Positions 32,954 to 44,519 of a stretch of DNA of 64,000 nucleotides are shown one piece after another. Source of the stretch: Burkholderia stagnalis (GTDB taxonomy: Bacteria; Pseudomonadota; Gammaproteobacteria; Burkholderiales; Burkholderiaceae); assembly GCF_902830275.1 (NCBI RefSeq), contig NZ_CADESW010000009.1, positions 124,001-188,000 on the forward strand. The letters run 5' to 3'. Made by a program: the position numbers and the translations under genes. Under the pieces are notes generated by a model. That model made no database searches and had not been told where the DNA came from. It worked only from the letters and a program-made list of their open reading frames with translations. Positions within the stretch are counted from its first letter, which is position 1. Every line of letters starts with the position of its first letter.

Positions 32954-33655
32954 TCACGCGTGCTTCGCGAGCCGGTAGCCGCTGCCGCGGACCGTTTCGA
33001 TCATCGCGTCGCAGCCGGCCGGTTTCAATGCCGCGCGCAATCGTTTGATATGCACGTCGACGGTGCGCTCCTCGACGAACACGTGGTCGCCCCACACCTG
33101 GTCGAGCAGCTGCGTGCGGCTGTGCACGCGCTCCGGATGCGTCATGAAGAAGTGCAGCAGGCGGAACTCGGTCGGCCCGAGATCGAGCTTGATCTCGCTG
33201 CCTTCCGCGTGCGCGGCCACCCGGTGCGTGGCCGGATCGAGACGCAGCCCGTTGATCGACACGACGTCCTCGGTCAGCTGCGGCGCGCGGCGGCGCAGCA
33301 CCGCCTTGATGCGCGCCATCAGTTCCTTCGGCGAGAACGGCTTCGTCACGTAGTCGTCCGCGCCGATCTCGAGGCCGAGCACCTTGTCCTGCTCGTCGCC
33401 GCGCGCGGTCAGCATGATGATCGGGATATGCTTCGTGCGCTCGTTATTGCGCAGGTCGCGCGCGAACGCGATGCCGGACTTGCCCGGCAGCATCCAGTCG
33501 AGCAGCACGAGATCGGGCAGCACGTCGCTGATCAGGTTCGCCGCCTGCTCCGCGTTGTACGCGCGGATCGGGCAGTGTCCGGCATGCTGGAGATTCACCG
33601 AGATCAATTCGGATATCGCGGGTTCGTCTTCGATGACGAGAATGTTGCTGGGCAT
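32954..33655 (-). CDS. phoB: Phosphate regulon response regulator PhoB
   Basis: A 233-residue OmpR-type regulator. The receiver domain contains the phosphoacceptor aspartate in LVLLDWMLPGKSG (Asp53), acidic pocket residues in VIEDEP, and a lysine in DYVTKPFSPKEL. The winged-helix DNA-binding domain runs from about 130 (TEFRLLHFFMTHPERVHSR) to HIKRLRAALKP and RGSGYRLA. Activated PhoB binds Pho boxes such as those before pstS. The ATG at 33655 has AAGAGG five bases upstream; a GTG two codons earlier (33661) is an alternative. It follows phoU by 33 bases. Confidence 0.95.
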   Translation of the reverse strand: MPSNILVIEDEPAISELISVNLQHAGHCPIRAYNAEQAANLISDVLPDLVLLDWMLPGKSGIAFARDLRNNERTKHIPIIMLTARGDEQDKVLGLEIGADDYVTKPFSPKELMARIKAVLRRRAPQLTEDVVSINGLRLDPATHRVAAHAEGSEIKLDLGPTEFRLLHFFMTHPERVHSRTQLLDQVWGDHVFVEERTVDVHIKRLRAALKPAGCDAMIETVRGSGYRLAKHA

Positions 33656-33688
33656 CGGCACCTCTTGGTTCGTCTCGAGCGCAGGCGC

Positions 33689-34393
33689 TCAACTGTTGGC
33701 TTCGCGATCGAGCGTGTCGCGCGGCTGGTGCCGCACGTCGGTGCCCTTCACGATATAGATGATGAATTCGGCGAGGTTCTTCGCGTGATCGCCGATCCGT
33801 TCGATCGCCTTCGCGATGAACAGGTATTCGAGGCCGACCGAGATCGTGCGCGGGTCTTCCTGCATGTACGACACGAGCTTGCGCACGAACGCGCGGAATT
33901 CCTGGTCGATCTCCTTGTCGTCCTTGACGATCTGCGCGGCGGCGACCGTGTCGAGACGCGCGAACGCGTCGAGCGCGCGGCGCAGGATCGTCACGGCCAT
34001 CTCGCCCGACACCTTGATCTCGGCGATGTTGACCGTGCGCGCGATCGGCTCGTCGATCAGGCGGCGCACGCGCTTCGCGATCTTCTCCGCCTCGTCGCCC
34101 GCGCGCTCGAGGTTCGTGATCGTTTTCGAGATCGACATCAGGAGACGCAGGTCGCGCGCGGCCGGCTGGCGGCGCGCGATGATGTTGCCGCACTCCTGGT
34201 CGATGTCGACTTCCATCGTGTTCAGGATGTCTTCGTTCGCGATCACCTTCTCGGCCGCGTCGCGGTCGAATTCGTTGAGCGCGTGCATCGCGCCGATGAT
34301 CTGCGCCTCGACGAGCCCGCCCATCTCCAGCACTTTCGACGACACCGCGTTGAGATCGGCGTCGAACTGGCTCGACAAATGTTTATCCGACAT
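33689..34393 (-). CDS. phoU: Phosphate signalling protein PhoU
   Basis: A 234-residue all-helical protein with two PhoU three-helix bundles. Metal-binding E-x3-D patterns appear in LERAGDEAEKIAKRV and in the second half as RIGDHAKNLAEFIIY. It links the Pst transporter with PhoR and restrains the Pho response when phosphate is plentiful. It lies between pstB (18 bases upstream) and phoB. The start MSDKHLSSQFD matches PhoU homologues. Confidence 0.95.
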   Translation of the reverse strand: MSDKHLSSQFDADLNAVSSKVLEMGGLVEAQIIGAMHALNEFDRDAAEKVIANEDILNTMEVDIDQECGNIIARRQPAARDLRLLMSISKTITNLERAGDEAEKIAKRVRRLIDEPIARTVNIAEIKVSGEMAVTILRRALDAFARLDTVAAAQIVKDDKEIDQEFRAFVRKLVSYMQEDPRTISVGLEYLFIAKAIERIGDHAKNLAEFIIYIVKGTDVRHQPRDTLDREANS

Positions 34394-34411
34394 GGCTGTT
34401 GTTCTCCGTCA

Positions 34412-35260
34412 TCAACCGAAGCGGCCGGTGATGTAGTCTTCCGTTTCCTTGCGTACCGGCTTGATGAAGATCTTTTCGGTTTCGCCGAATTCGATCAGCT
34501 CGCCCAGGTACATGTAGGCCGTGTAGTCCGAGCAGCGCGCCGCCTGCTGCATGTTGTGCGTGACGATCACGACCGTGTAGTCGCTCTTCAGCTCCGCGAT
34601 CAGCTCCTCGATGCGGCCCGTCGAGATCGGGTCGAGCGCCGAGCACGGCTCGTCGAGCAGCAGCACTTCCGGACGGATCGCGATGCCGCGCGCGATGCAC
34701 AGACGCTGCTGCTGGCCGCCCGAGAGGCCGTAGCCGCTCTGGTTCAGCTTGTCCTTCACTTCGTTCCACAGCGCGGCCTTGGTCAGCGCCCACTCCACGC
34801 GGTCGTCCATTTCCGAGCGCGTGAGCTTCTCGAACATCTTCACGCCGAACGCGATGTTGTCATAGATCGACATCGGGAACGGGGTCGGCTTCTGGAACAC
34901 CATGCCGATCCGCGCGCGCAGCAGCGAGATGTCGCGCTTGGTGGTCAGCAGGTTCTCGCCGTCCATCATGATCTCGCCTTCGGCGCGCTGCTCCGGATAG
35001 AGCGCGTACATCTTGTTGAACGTGCGCAGCAGCGTCGACTTGCCGCAGCCCGACGGGCCGATGAACGCCGTCACCTTCCCTTCGGGAATGCTCAGGTTGA
35101 TGTTCTTCAGCGCGTGGAACTTGCTGTAGAAGAAGTTGAGGTTGTTGACCTCGATCTTCGCATTCAGCGGCGCAAGCGGGCGGCCGTCCGCCGTGCCGTG
35201 CGACCCTGCGGGCGCCGCGACGCGTTCGATGGGATTCAGGTGGCTCTCTGCCATATTCAT
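34412..35260 (-). CDS. pstB: Phosphate ABC transporter ATP-binding protein PstB
   Basis: A 282-residue ATPase. Walker A is [19 protein letters not shown], the ABC signature is [17 protein letters not shown], Walker B is [12 protein letters not shown], and the H-loop is [14 protein letters not shown]. The segment [21 protein letters not shown] is the PstB C-terminus. It powers high-affinity phosphate import through PstA and PstC. The N-terminus is about 25 residues longer than in E. coli PstB; the family-like part begins near [13 protein letters not shown]. Genes pstA (15 bases upstream) and phoU flank it. Confidence 0.96.
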   Translation of the reverse strand: MNMAESHLNPIERVAAPAGSHGTADGRPLAPLNAKIEVNNLNFFYSKFHALKNINLSIPEGKVTAFIGPSGCGKSTLLRTFNKMYALYPEQRAEGEIMMDGENLLTTKRDISLLRARIGMVFQKPTPFPMSIYDNIAFGVKMFEKLTRSEMDDRVEWALTKAALWNEVKDKLNQSGYGLSGGQQQRLCIARGIAIRPEVLLLDEPCSALDPISTGRIEELIAELKSDYTVVIVTHNMQQAARCSDYTAYMYLGELIEFGETEKIFIKPVRKETEDYITGRFG

Positions 35261-35275
35261 CGGATTGCTCCGCCG

Positions 35276-36169
35276 TTACTTTTTCGAGAAGATCGAGCGC
35301 GCCAGGATGTTGAGTCCGAGCACCCCGAGCGTAATCAGGAACACGCCCGCCCATGCGAGCGACTGCCATTCCGCGAACGGGCTCATCGCGAACTTGAAGA
35401 TCGTGACCGGCAGGTTCGCCATCGGCTGGCTCATGTCGAGCGAGAAGAACTGGTTCGACAGCGCGGTGAACAGCAGCGGCGCCGTTTCGCCGGCGATCCG
35501 CGCGACCGCGAGCAGCACGCCGGTGATGATGCCGCCCACCGATGCGCGCAGCGTGATCTTCAGGATCATCCGCCACTTCGGCGTGCCGAGCGCGAAGGCC
35601 GCCTCGCGCAGTGCGTTCGGCACGAGCTTCAGCATGTTCTCGGTCGTGCGGATCACGATCGGAATCTGCAGCAGCGCGAGCGCGATCACGCCGGCCCAGC
35701 CGGAGAAGCGGCCCGACTTCGCGACCACGAGCGCGTAGACGAACAGGCCCACGACGATCGACGGCGCCGACAGCAGGATGTCGTTGATGAAGCGGATCGT
35801 GCTTGCGAGCACGTTCTTCTGCCCGTACTCGGCGAGGTACACGCCCGCGAGGATGCCGATCGGCGTGCCGACCAGCGTGCCGAAACCGACCAGCAGCAGG
35901 CTGCCGACGATCGCGTTCGCCAGGCCGCCGCCCGCCGTGTTCGGCGGCGGCGTCGAATCGGTGAACAGCTGCAGCGACAGGCCGCCGATGCCGAGGTGCA
36001 GTGTCGTGTAGAGGATCCACACGAGCCACATCAGGCCGAACAGCATCGCGCCGAGCGACGCGGTGAGCGCGATCGCGTTGGTGATCTTGCGCTTGCGCTG
36101 CAGGCGGCTGCGCATTGCGTCGAGCACGGCGCCGTCCGGGCCCGGGAAGTTCAGTACGGGCTCGCTCAT
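35276..36169 (-). CDS. pstA: Phosphate ABC transporter permease PstA
   Basis: A 297-residue inner-membrane permease with six predicted helices. The family EAA-type loop is seen around [21 protein letters not shown], followed by [20 protein letters not shown], and the first extended loop contains [17 protein letters not shown]. With PstC it forms the phosphate channel. The ATG at 36169 overlaps the pstC stop by four bases (ATGA), and AAGGAG lies about ten bases upstream inside the end of pstC. Confidence 0.95.
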   Translation of the reverse strand: MSEPVLNFPGPDGAVLDAMRSRLQRKRKITNAIALTASLGAMLFGLMWLVWILYTTLHLGIGGLSLQLFTDSTPPPNTAGGGLANAIVGSLLLVGFGTLVGTPIGILAGVYLAEYGQKNVLASTIRFINDILLSAPSIVVGLFVYALVVAKSGRFSGWAGVIALALLQIPIVIRTTENMLKLVPNALREAAFALGTPKWRMILKITLRASVGGIITGVLLAVARIAGETAPLLFTALSNQFFSLDMSQPMANLPVTIFKFAMSPFAEWQSLAWAGVFLITLGVLGLNILARSIFSKK

Positions 36170-37152
36170 TTCTTGCCCTCTCCTTTCTCGAGACGCAGCA
36201 GCAGCAGTTTGGAGATCGCCAGCACGATGAAGGTGATCACGAACAGGATCAGGCCCAGTTCCATCAGCGCCGACGTATGCAGGCCGGGCGACGCCTCGGC
36301 GAACTCGTTCGCGAGCGCCGACGTGATGCTGTTGCCCGGCGAGAACAGCGATACGTTGTCGAGCAGGTTCGTGTTGCCGATCACGAACGTCACGGCCATC
36401 GTTTCGCCGAGCGCACGGCCGAGGCCGAGCATCACGCCGCCGATCACGCCGGTCTTCGTATAGGGCAGCACGATCTTCCACATCACTTCCCAGGTCGTGC
36501 AGCCGATCCCGTATGCCGATTCCTTCAGCAGCACGGGGGTGACCTCGAACACGTCGCGCATCACCGATGCGATGTACGGGATGATCATGATCGCGAGGAT
36601 CACGCCGGCGGCGAGGATGCCGATGCCGATCGGCGGGCCGGCGGTCAGCGGGCCGAGCACGGGCACGTTCTCGAACAGGCGGCCGATCGGCTTCTGGAAA
36701 TAATTGGCGAAGATCGGCGCGAACACGAGCAGCCCCCACATCCCGTAGACGATCGACGGGATCGCGGCGAGCAGTTCGATCGCGATGCCGAGCGGACGGC
36801 GCAGCCACACGGGCGCCAGCTCGGTGAGGAACAGGGCGATGCCGAAGCTGACGGGCACGGCGATCAGCAGTGCGATCAGCGACGTCACGATGGTGCCGTA
36901 GATGGGTACGAGCGCGCCGAAGTTGTCGACCGTCGGATCCCACTCGGCATGCCACAGGAAGCCGAGGCCGAACTTCTGGATGGTCGGCATCGACGCGACG
37001 ATCAGCGAGACGATGATGCCGCCGAGGAGCAGCAGGGTGACGATGGCGGCGAGCCGGGCGAGGCTGCCGAACAGGATATCCCCGAGGCGGCCCGGGGCGC
37101 GCTGCTGCGCGGGGCCGGCAGACCGGGAAGATGCGTACGAAATATCAGACAT
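36166..37152 (-). CDS. pstC: Phosphate ABC transporter permease PstC
   Basis: A 328-residue permease. Six helices include [19 protein letters not shown] and [19 protein letters not shown]. The permease loop is [23 protein letters not shown] and is followed by [20 protein letters not shown]. The ATG at 37152 has AGCAGG six bases upstream; an ATG at 37182 would add ten residues without a ribosome site. An intercistronic hairpin separates it from pstS. Confidence 0.94.
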   Translation of the reverse strand: MSDISYASSRSAGPAQQRAPGRLGDILFGSLARLAAIVTLLLLGGIIVSLIVASMPTIQKFGLGFLWHAEWDPTVDNFGALVPIYGTIVTSLIALLIAVPVSFGIALFLTELAPVWLRRPLGIAIELLAAIPSIVYGMWGLLVFAPIFANYFQKPIGRLFENVPVLGPLTAGPPIGIGILAAGVILAIMIIPYIASVMRDVFEVTPVLLKESAYGIGCTTWEVMWKIVLPYTKTGVIGGVMLGLGRALGETMAVTFVIGNTNLLDNVSLFSPGNSITSALANEFAEASPGLHTSALMELGLILFVITFIVLAISKLLLLRLEKGEGKK

Positions 37153-37204
37153 GGGTGCCTGCTTTTGAATGCCGGGCGCCATGACGCCCGGCCTTACCGC
37201 ACAC

Positions 37205-37231
37205 GCTGCCCGGCCGGCGCGACCGGGCAGC
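37205..37231 (-). other. Intercistronic hairpin between pstS and pstC
   Basis: A 9-bp perfect inverted repeat (GCTGCCCGG at 37205-37213, partner at 37223-37231, nine-base loop) lies in the 94-base gap after the pstS stop. With no T-tract it is more likely to stabilise pstS mRNA or reduce read-through, giving more binding protein than permease, than to be a full terminator. Confidence 0.55.
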
Positions 37232-37246
37232 GAACCGCTGTGACGC

Positions 37247-38281
37247 TTACTCCGCCGCGACCGGCTTGCCGGCTGCGTCCGTCACCTTGGCCTTCCACTG
37301 CTTGCGGATTTCCGCTTCGACTGCCGGCGGCAGCGAGATGTAGTCGAGGCTGTCAGCCGCCTTCTCGCCGTTCTTGAACGCCCAGCTGAAGAACTTCAGC
37401 GTTTCCGCGCCCTGCTCCGGCTTGTCCTGCTTCGCGTGCAGCAGCACGAACGTCGCGCCGACGACCGGCCATGCTTCCTTGCCCGGCTGGTTCGTCAGGA
37501 TCTGGTAGAACGACTTCGACCAGTTCGCGCCGGCAGCCGCCGCCTTGAAGGTTTCCGTCTTCGGCTCGACGACCGTGCCCGTCGAGTTCTTCAGCGCGGT
37601 GTAGACCATGTTGTTCTTCTTCGCGTACGCCCATTCGACGTAGCCGATCGCGCCCGGCAGACGCTGCACGAATGCCGCGACGCCGTCGTTGCCCTTGCCG
37701 CCCGTGCCCGTCGGCCAGTTGACCGTCGTGCCTTCGCCGACCTTCGACTTCCATTCGTCGTTGACCTTCGACAGGTAGTTCGTCCAGATGAAGCTCGTGC
37801 CCGAGCCGTCGGCGCGGCGCACCACCGCGACGTCCGTATCCGGCAGCTTGACCTTCGGGTTCAGCGCGGCGATCGCCGGGTCGTTCCACTTCTTGATCTT
37901 GCCGAGGTAGATGTCGCCGAGCACCGCGCCCGACAGCACCAGTTCACCGGCCTTCACGCCCGGCACGTTGATGACCGGCACCACGCCGCCGACCACCGTC
38001 GGGAACTGGAACAGGCCGTCCTTGGCGAGATCCTCGTCCTTCAGCGGGGCGTCCGAACCGGCAAAATCGACCGTCTTCGCGATGATCTGCTTCAGGCCGC
38101 CCGACGAACCGATGCCTTGGTAGTTGATCTTCGCGCCGCCGGCCTGCTGGTAATCGGCAGCCCATTTCGTATAGATCGGCATGGCGAAGGTGCTGCCTGC
38201 GCCCGTGATGTCGGCGGCATGCGCGGCAACGGCGAAAAGCGCGCCAGCCAGGCCAGCAATCGCGGTTTGCATCAATTTCAT
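37247..38281 (-). CDS. pstS: Phosphate ABC transporter substrate-binding protein PstS
   Basis: A 344-residue periplasmic binding protein. The signal peptide [20 protein letters not shown] ends before HAADITGAG. Phosphate-binding loops are visible as [40 protein letters not shown] and [17 protein letters not shown]. It captures phosphate and delivers it to PstCA. It is the first gene of the pst-pho operon and has a multi-repeat Pho box upstream. Confidence 0.96.
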   Translation of the reverse strand: MKLMQTAIAGLAGALFAVAAHAADITGAGSTFAMPIYTKWAADYQQAGGAKINYQGIGSSGGLKQIIAKTVDFAGSDAPLKDEDLAKDGLFQFPTVVGGVVPVINVPGVKAGELVLSGAVLGDIYLGKIKKWNDPAIAALNPKVKLPDTDVAVVRRADGSGTSFIWTNYLSKVNDEWKSKVGEGTTVNWPTGTGGKGNDGVAAFVQRLPGAIGYVEWAYAKKNNMVYTALKNSTGTVVEPKTETFKAAAAGANWSKSFYQILTNQPGKEAWPVVGATFVLLHAKQDKPEQGAETLKFFSWAFKNGEKAADSLDYISLPPAVEAEIRKQWKAKVTDAAGKPVAAE

Positions 38282-38321
38282 GAGACCTCCAGTGTGTGAG
38301 CGGATGACTACGGCACCGCGA

Positions 38322-38387
38322 AGGTTAGGGGCTGCTCATGACGGTAATGTGACAATCGATGAAACTGGCGTGACAGTAACATGACTA
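38322..38387 (-). promoter_or_regulatory. PhoB-binding region (Pho boxes) and promoter of pstS
   Basis: On the minus strand five 7-base units occur at exact 11-base intervals: TAGTCAT (38381-38387), CTGTCAC (38370-38376), GTTTCAT (38359-38365), TGTCACA (38348-38354) and CGTCATG (38337-38343). All resemble the Pho half-site CTGTCAT. A -10-like TAACCT sits at 38322-38327, nine bases past the last unit, as in PhoB-dependent promoters where the box replaces the -35. It would drive pstSCAB-phoUBR under phosphate limitation. Confidence 0.85.
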
Positions 38388-38406
38388 CTTGAAAGGCGAT
38401 CAGGCA

Positions 38407-38697
38407 CCGTGAAATTCGCGTGTCGGGACGCGGCCCGCGGCGGGCGCGCGGGCGATGAAGCCCGGCGGGGAGAAGCGGCCGATGCAGGGAAAGGCCGTTG
38501 CGCCGGCAAGGCGGCGGCTGATCGGAACCTGTTTGACGCGGCAGGACGGCGCGATTGCAGGGTCGGAAGGGGTTGCCGTGCGGATCGCAGCCGCAGGCAT
38601 CGTTGAGACGGTCACGGGCACCGGACGAGGATCCGATGCCGACGACCGACAGCGCGCCGGCGGCGGGCACGCCAACGCGTGCCGCCGCCGGTCGGTG
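38407..38697. other. Intergenic region between pstS promoter and glmM 3' end
   Basis: About 290 bases without an accepted gene. Open frames on the minus strand (38308-38670 and 38400-38753) overlap the Pho box or glmM and have no domain character. A long imperfect hairpin near 38657-38691, just beyond the glmM stop, pairs CCGGCGGCG-type arms with a one-base bulge. It may end glmM transcription, although no T-tract follows. Confidence 0.45.
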
Positions 38698-40053
38698 TCA
38701 GGCGGTTGCGGCGCGCACCGCGTCGGCGATGGCCTCCGCATGGCGGCTCGCATCTGCCGCCTGCTGCGCCTCGACCATCACGCGCAGCACCGGCTCGGTG
38801 CCCGATGCACGGATCAGCACGCGGCCGCTGCCGGCCAGCGCCTGCTCGGCGGCGTCGATCGCGGAGCGGATCGATGCATGGCCCTTCCAGTCCGCGCCCG
38901 GCTTCATCCTGACGTTGATCAGCTTCTGCGGGAACAGCGTAACGCCTTCGAGCATCTGCGCGAGCGTGCGGCCGCTGCGCTTGAGCGCCGCCAGCACCAG
39001 CAGCGCCGACACGATGCCGTCGCCGGTCGTATGCCGATCGAGCGACAGGATGTGCCCCGACCCCTCCGCGCCAAGCTGCCAGCCATGCTCGCGCAGCTGC
39101 TCGAGCACGTAGCGGTCGCCGACCGCCGCGCGGACGAACTTCACCCCCTCGCGCTGCAAAGCGACTTCGACGGCGAGATTCGTCATCAGTGTTCCCACCG
39201 CCCCTTCGACTTGACCGTTAGTTGCGATGCGATCCTTGACCAGCACGTACAGCAGCTCGTCGCCGTTGAACAGCCGCCCGTTCGCGTCGACCACCTGCAG
39301 GCGGTCCGCGTCGCCGTCGAGCGCGATGCCGAGATCGGCATGATTCGCGCGCACCGCGCGCACCAGCGCGTCGGGCGCGGTCGCGCCGACACCGTCGTTG
39401 ATGTTGAAGCCGTTCGGCGCGACGCCGATCGGGATCACGTCCGCGCCGAGCTCGTGGAACACGTGCGGTGCGATCTGGTAGGCAGCGCCGTGCGCGCAGT
39501 CGACGACGAGCTTCATGCCGCGCAGGTCGAACGCCGCCGGGAACGTGCTCTTGCAGAACTCGATGTAGCGGCCGGCCGCGTCGTCGAGGCGGCGCGCCTT
39601 GCCGAGGCCGTCCGACGGCGCGCATTCGAGCGGCTTGCCGAGCCACGCCTCGATCGCGGCCTCGGTTTCGTCGGGCAGCTTGTTGCCGTCCGCCGAGAAG
39701 AACTTGATGCCGTTGTCGTGATACGGATTGTGCGACGCGCTGATCACGACGCCCGCCGACAGGCGCAGCGCCCGCGTCAGGTACGCGACGCCCGGCGTCG
39801 GCATCGGGCCGGCCAGCATCACGTCGACGCCGGCCGCGGAAAAGCCGGCCTCCAGCGCCGCCTCGAGCATGTAGCCCGACACGCGGGTGTCCTTGCCGAT
39901 CAGCACCGTCGGGCGCGCGCCCGGCGCGACGTCGGCCGAGCCGGCCAGCACCTTGCCCGCCGCATAGCCGAGCCGCAACACGAAATCGGGCGTGATCGGC
40001 GCCTCGCCGACGGTGCCGCGAATGCCGTCCGTGCCGAAATATCGACGTCCCAT
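38698..40053 (-). CDS. glmM: Phosphoglucosamine mutase
   Basis: A 451-residue phosphohexomutase that converts glucosamine-6-phosphate to glucosamine-1-phosphate for UDP-GlcNAc, peptidoglycan and LPS synthesis. The phosphoserine is in [15 protein letters not shown] (about Ser107), the metal-binding loop is [10 protein letters not shown], the sugar-binding loop is [17 protein letters not shown], and the phosphate-binding loop is [13 protein letters not shown]. The N-terminus [11 protein letters not shown] is classic GlmM. It follows folP by 24 bases on the same strand, the order seen in many proteobacteria after ftsH. Confidence 0.96.
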   Translation of the reverse strand: MGRRYFGTDGIRGTVGEAPITPDFVLRLGYAAGKVLAGSADVAPGARPTVLIGKDTRVSGYMLEAALEAGFSAAGVDVMLAGPMPTPGVAYLTRALRLSAGVVISASHNPYHDNGIKFFSADGNKLPDETEAAIEAWLGKPLECAPSDGLGKARRLDDAAGRYIEFCKSTFPAAFDLRGMKLVVDCAHGAAYQIAPHVFHELGADVIPIGVAPNGFNINDGVGATAPDALVRAVRANHADLGIALDGDADRLQVVDANGRLFNGDELLYVLVKDRIATNGQVEGAVGTLMTNLAVEVALQREGVKFVRAAVGDRYVLEQLREHGWQLGAEGSGHILSLDRHTTGDGIVSALLVLAALKRSGRTLAQMLEGVTLFPQKLINVRMKPGADWKGHASIRSAIDAAEQALAGSGRVLIRASGTEPVLRVMVEAQQAADASRHAEAIADAVRAATA

Positions 40054-40077
40054 AAAGAATCTTCCTCCTGTTCTGAC

Positions 40078-40971
40078 TTATCGATGCCGTGCGGCCCCGC
40101 GCACGGTAATCCAGACCTTCAGCGCGTCGACCGTCGGCGCGACGTCGTGCACCCGCACGATTGCGGCGCCCCGCTCCACCGCGCACAGCGCGGCCGCGAC
40201 GCTTGCCGCGACGCGCTCCATCGGCGGCTTGCCGCCGATCACCGCGCCGAGCATCGACTTGCGCGACATCCCCGCGAGTATCGGGTACGGCCGGCCGTCG
40301 GGCCGCGCGGGCGTGGTGTCGGGCAGCGCGGCGAGCAGCGCGTAGTTGTGGTCGACCACCGCCTTGCCGAATCCGAAGCCCGGATCCACGCAGATTCGCT
40401 CCGCTGCGATGCCGGCGTCCATCAGGGCTTGCGCGCGTTCCGCGAGAAAATCGCGCACCTCGGTGACGACGTCGCCGTAGTCCGGCTCGTGCACCTGCAT
40501 CGTCTGCGGCTCGCCGAGCATGTGCATCGCGCACAGCCCGCAGTTGCCGTCGCGCACGGCGTCGATCGCGCCGTCTTGCCGGAAGCCCCAGATATCGTTG
40601 ATCAGGTCCGCGCCGGCGGCCAGCGCCGCGCGCATCACGGCCGGCTTGTAGGTATCGACCGACAGCGGCACGTTCAGCGGGCGCAGCGCGTCGATCAGCG
40701 GGATCACGCGCGCGAGCTCCTCGTCGAGCGGCACCGGCGGCGCGCCCGGGCGGGTCGATTCGCCGCCGATGTCGAGGATGTCGGCGCCGTCGGCGAGCAT
40801 CTGCTCGGCCTGGCGCAGCGCATCTTCGCGGGCGAGGAAGCGGCCGCCGTCGGAAAACGAATCGGGTGTCGCGTTGAGGATGCCCATCACGAGCGGGCGT
40901 TCGAACGTCAGCGTGAAGCGGCCGCACTGGAGCGGCGCGGGAATGAATGCGGAGGAAGCGGGATCGGACAC
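40078..40971 (-). CDS. folP: Dihydropteroate synthase
   Basis: A 297-residue folate enzyme that joins p-aminobenzoate to the pterin diphosphate; it is the sulfonamide target. Family blocks are PLVMGILNATPDSFSDGG, DGADILDIGGESTRPGA, SVDTYKPAVMRAALAAGADLINDI, VDPGFGFGK and LAGMSRKSMLG. The C-terminal RVHDVAPTVDALKVW holds the conserved RxHD. No ATG fits; the GTG at 40971 (V-S-D-P-A-S-S) gives the expected N-terminus, while a longer frame to 41118 would run through the terminator hairpin and into ftsH. Confidence 0.94.
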   Translation of the reverse strand: MSDPASSAFIPAPLQCGRFTLTFERPLVMGILNATPDSFSDGGRFLAREDALRQAEQMLADGADILDIGGESTRPGAPPVPLDEELARVIPLIDALRPLNVPLSVDTYKPAVMRAALAAGADLINDIWGFRQDGAIDAVRDGNCGLCAMHMLGEPQTMQVHEPDYGDVVTEVRDFLAERAQALMDAGIAAERICVDPGFGFGKAVVDHNYALLAALPDTTPARPDGRPYPILAGMSRKSMLGAVIGGKPPMERVAASVAAALCAVERGAAIVRVHDVAPTVDALKVWITVRGAARHR

Positions 40972-40993
40972 GAGCGACTGGGGTGAATGAATG

Positions 40994-41027
40994 CAAAACG
41001 GGCCGGTGTGAAGCCACACCAGCCCGT
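40994..41027 (-). terminator. Terminator-like hairpin after ftsH
   Basis: Arms ACGGGC and GGTGTG (40998-41010) pair with CACACC and GCCCGT (41015-41027), with one mismatch and the loop AAGC. On the minus strand a TTTT run follows directly. It lies 20 bases past the ftsH stop and just before folP, so it should reduce transcription of folP-glmM from ftsH. Confidence 0.8.
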
Positions 41028-41047
41028 GAACGGTACAACAGCGGAAC

Positions 41048-42943
<1,896 letters not shown>

Positions 42944-43108
42944 AGCACCACTCCTTCACTCGTAGACGAGCGCCTACATTTTCCTTGCGGCGCCCCTCGG
43001 TCATTCTAATCCAGTCCGACCACCCCCGCCATAAGCATTGACAACCGCTGCAATAGCCAACGGCTTGCCTGGCAAGGGCCGGAGCCCGTTTGCGGCCCCG
43101 GCTCCGCG

Positions 43109-43771
43109 TCAGCGCGGATGCTTCAGGTGCCGCCCCAAGATGAACGTTTCGGACGATTTGTCGCGGGACGCCTTGGGCTTGCGCGGCGCGACAATCTTAA
43201 ACTGCTGTTTGAATTTCTCGACAATCTGGCTGTAGCCGCTGCCGTGGAAGCATTTCACCAGCAGCGCGCCATCCGGCTTCAGGTGATTCTGCGCGAAATC
43301 GAGCGCGAGATCGCACACGTGCTCGATGCGCGCCGCGTCCGCAGAGGCGACCCCCGACAGGTTGGGGGCCATGTCGGAAATTACAAGGTCCACCGGCCGG
43401 CCTTCGAGCAGGGCCTCCAGCTGATGCAGCACCTCGTCCTCGCGAAAGTCGCCCTGGATGAAATTCACGTCGGCGATCGGCTCCATCGGCAGCATGTCGA
43501 GCGCGACGATCGTGCCGTCGATCCCGCCTTCGCGCGTCGCGTCGCGCTTCTTGCCCTGCGCGAGCTTGTTGCGCGCGTACTGGCTCCAGCTGCCCGGCGC
43601 CGCGCCGAGGTCGACGATCACCTGGCCCGGACGGATCAGCTTGTCCTGCTCGTCGATTTCCTTCAGCTTGTACGCGGCGCGCGCGCGATAGCCTTCCCGC
43701 TGCGCCATTTTGACGTACGGATCGTTGATGTGGTCGTGCAGCCAGTGCTGGTTAAAGCGATTCTTTGCCAT
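43109..43771 (-). CDS. rlmE: 23S rRNA (uridine-2552-2'-O)-methyltransferase RlmE (FtsJ)
   Basis: A 220-residue SAM-dependent 2'-O-methyltransferase acting on the large ribosomal subunit. SAM motif I is [15 protein letters not shown]. The K-D-K-E catalytic tetrad can be followed as [31 protein letters not shown] and SSETFILGR. The start [20 protein letters not shown] is typical of RlmE. It is divergent from the YhbY-like gene and precedes ftsH, as in E. coli. Confidence 0.96.
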   Translation of the reverse strand: MAKNRFNQHWLHDHINDPYVKMAQREGYRARAAYKLKEIDEQDKLIRPGQVIVDLGAAPGSWSQYARNKLAQGKKRDATREGGIDGTIVALDMLPMEPIADVNFIQGDFREDEVLHQLEALLEGRPVDLVISDMAPNLSGVASADAARIEHVCDLALDFAQNHLKPDGALLVKCFHGSGYSQIVEKFKQQFKIVAPRKPKASRDKSSETFILGRHLKHPR

Positions 43772-43948
43772 TCGAGAGAGAGATTGCTGCCATTTGCTTC
43801 GTGAAGCCGCGCTTTTGGCGGATAATACGCGTCTTCTTCGCGCGGCTGAGGCCCACCCAGGCCCAAGCCGCGATTTTACGTGGTTTCGGCGCGTGGCTGA
43901 CGCGGCTTATGCCGGTGTTGCGCGCCCTTATTTTGAATTCGACATTCC

Positions 43949-44476
43949 ATGCCCGCCCTTTCGCTTACCCCCGCCGAGCGCTCCGCGCTGCGCTCCCAGG
44001 CCCATGCGCTCAAGCCGGTCGTGCTGATCGGCGCCGAAGGGCTCACCGACGCCGTCCTGAATGAAATCAAGGTGCACCTCGCCGCGCACCAGCTGATCAA
44101 GATCCGCGTGTTCGGCGACGAGCGCGACGCGCGCGTTGCGATCTACGACGAGATCTGCGACCGCCTGAACGCCGCGCCGATCCAGCATATCGGCAAGCTG
44201 CTCGTGATCTGGAAGCCCGAGGAAGCCGCGCCGGCGCCCGTTCGCGGCCGCCGCGGCAGCGCGCTGCCGAGCGCGGGCGAAGCCGCCGCCGACAAGAAGG
44301 GCCGTGCGCCGCGCACCGTGAAGGTCGTCAAGGTGTCGCCGAACGCGAGCCCGGTGCGCCGGCCGAAGCCGACGAAGGTCACGGTGCGCGGCAACGAGCG
44401 CGTGACCGCGGGCGGCACCGTCAAGCGCGCGAAAAAGCGCCAGGCGAGCACCAAGCGGCCGTTCCAGGACAAGTAA
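43949..44476 (+). CDS. yhbY: YhbY-type RNA-binding protein (CRM domain) with basic tail
   Basis: A 175-residue protein. Residues 1-95 are a CRS1/YhbY (CRM) domain: LTPAERSALRSQAHALKPVV, LIGAEGLTDAVLNEIKVHLA and the GxxG-like HQLIKIRVFGDERDAR. YhbY associates with pre-50S ribosomal particles. The last 80 residues are very rich in lysine, arginine, proline and alanine (ending RAKKRQASTKRPFQDK), an extension absent from the roughly 97-residue E. coli protein and probably extra RNA-binding surface. It is divergent from rlmE, as in many proteobacteria. Confidence 0.88.
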   Translation: MPALSLTPAERSALRSQAHALKPVVLIGAEGLTDAVLNEIKVHLAAHQLIKIRVFGDERDARVAIYDEICDRLNAAPIQHIGKLLVIWKPEEAAPAPVRGRRGSALPSAGEAAADKKGRAPRTVKVVKVSPNASPVRRPKPTKVTVRGNERVTAGGTVKRAKKRQASTKRPFQDK

Positions 44477-44519
44477 TCCTGCCGGGCGCGCAGCGCCTGC
44501 CTGCCGGCTCGCGCGATGC

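Noticed and set aside
32960-36463. 1167-codon plus-strand frame opposite phoB-phoU-pstB-pstA
   Set aside because: It is antisense to four genes of a conserved operon and is a codon-bias artefact.
38308-38753. Minus-strand open frames between glmM and pstS
   Set aside because: They overlap the Pho box array or the glmM 3' end, and their sequence lacks protein character.
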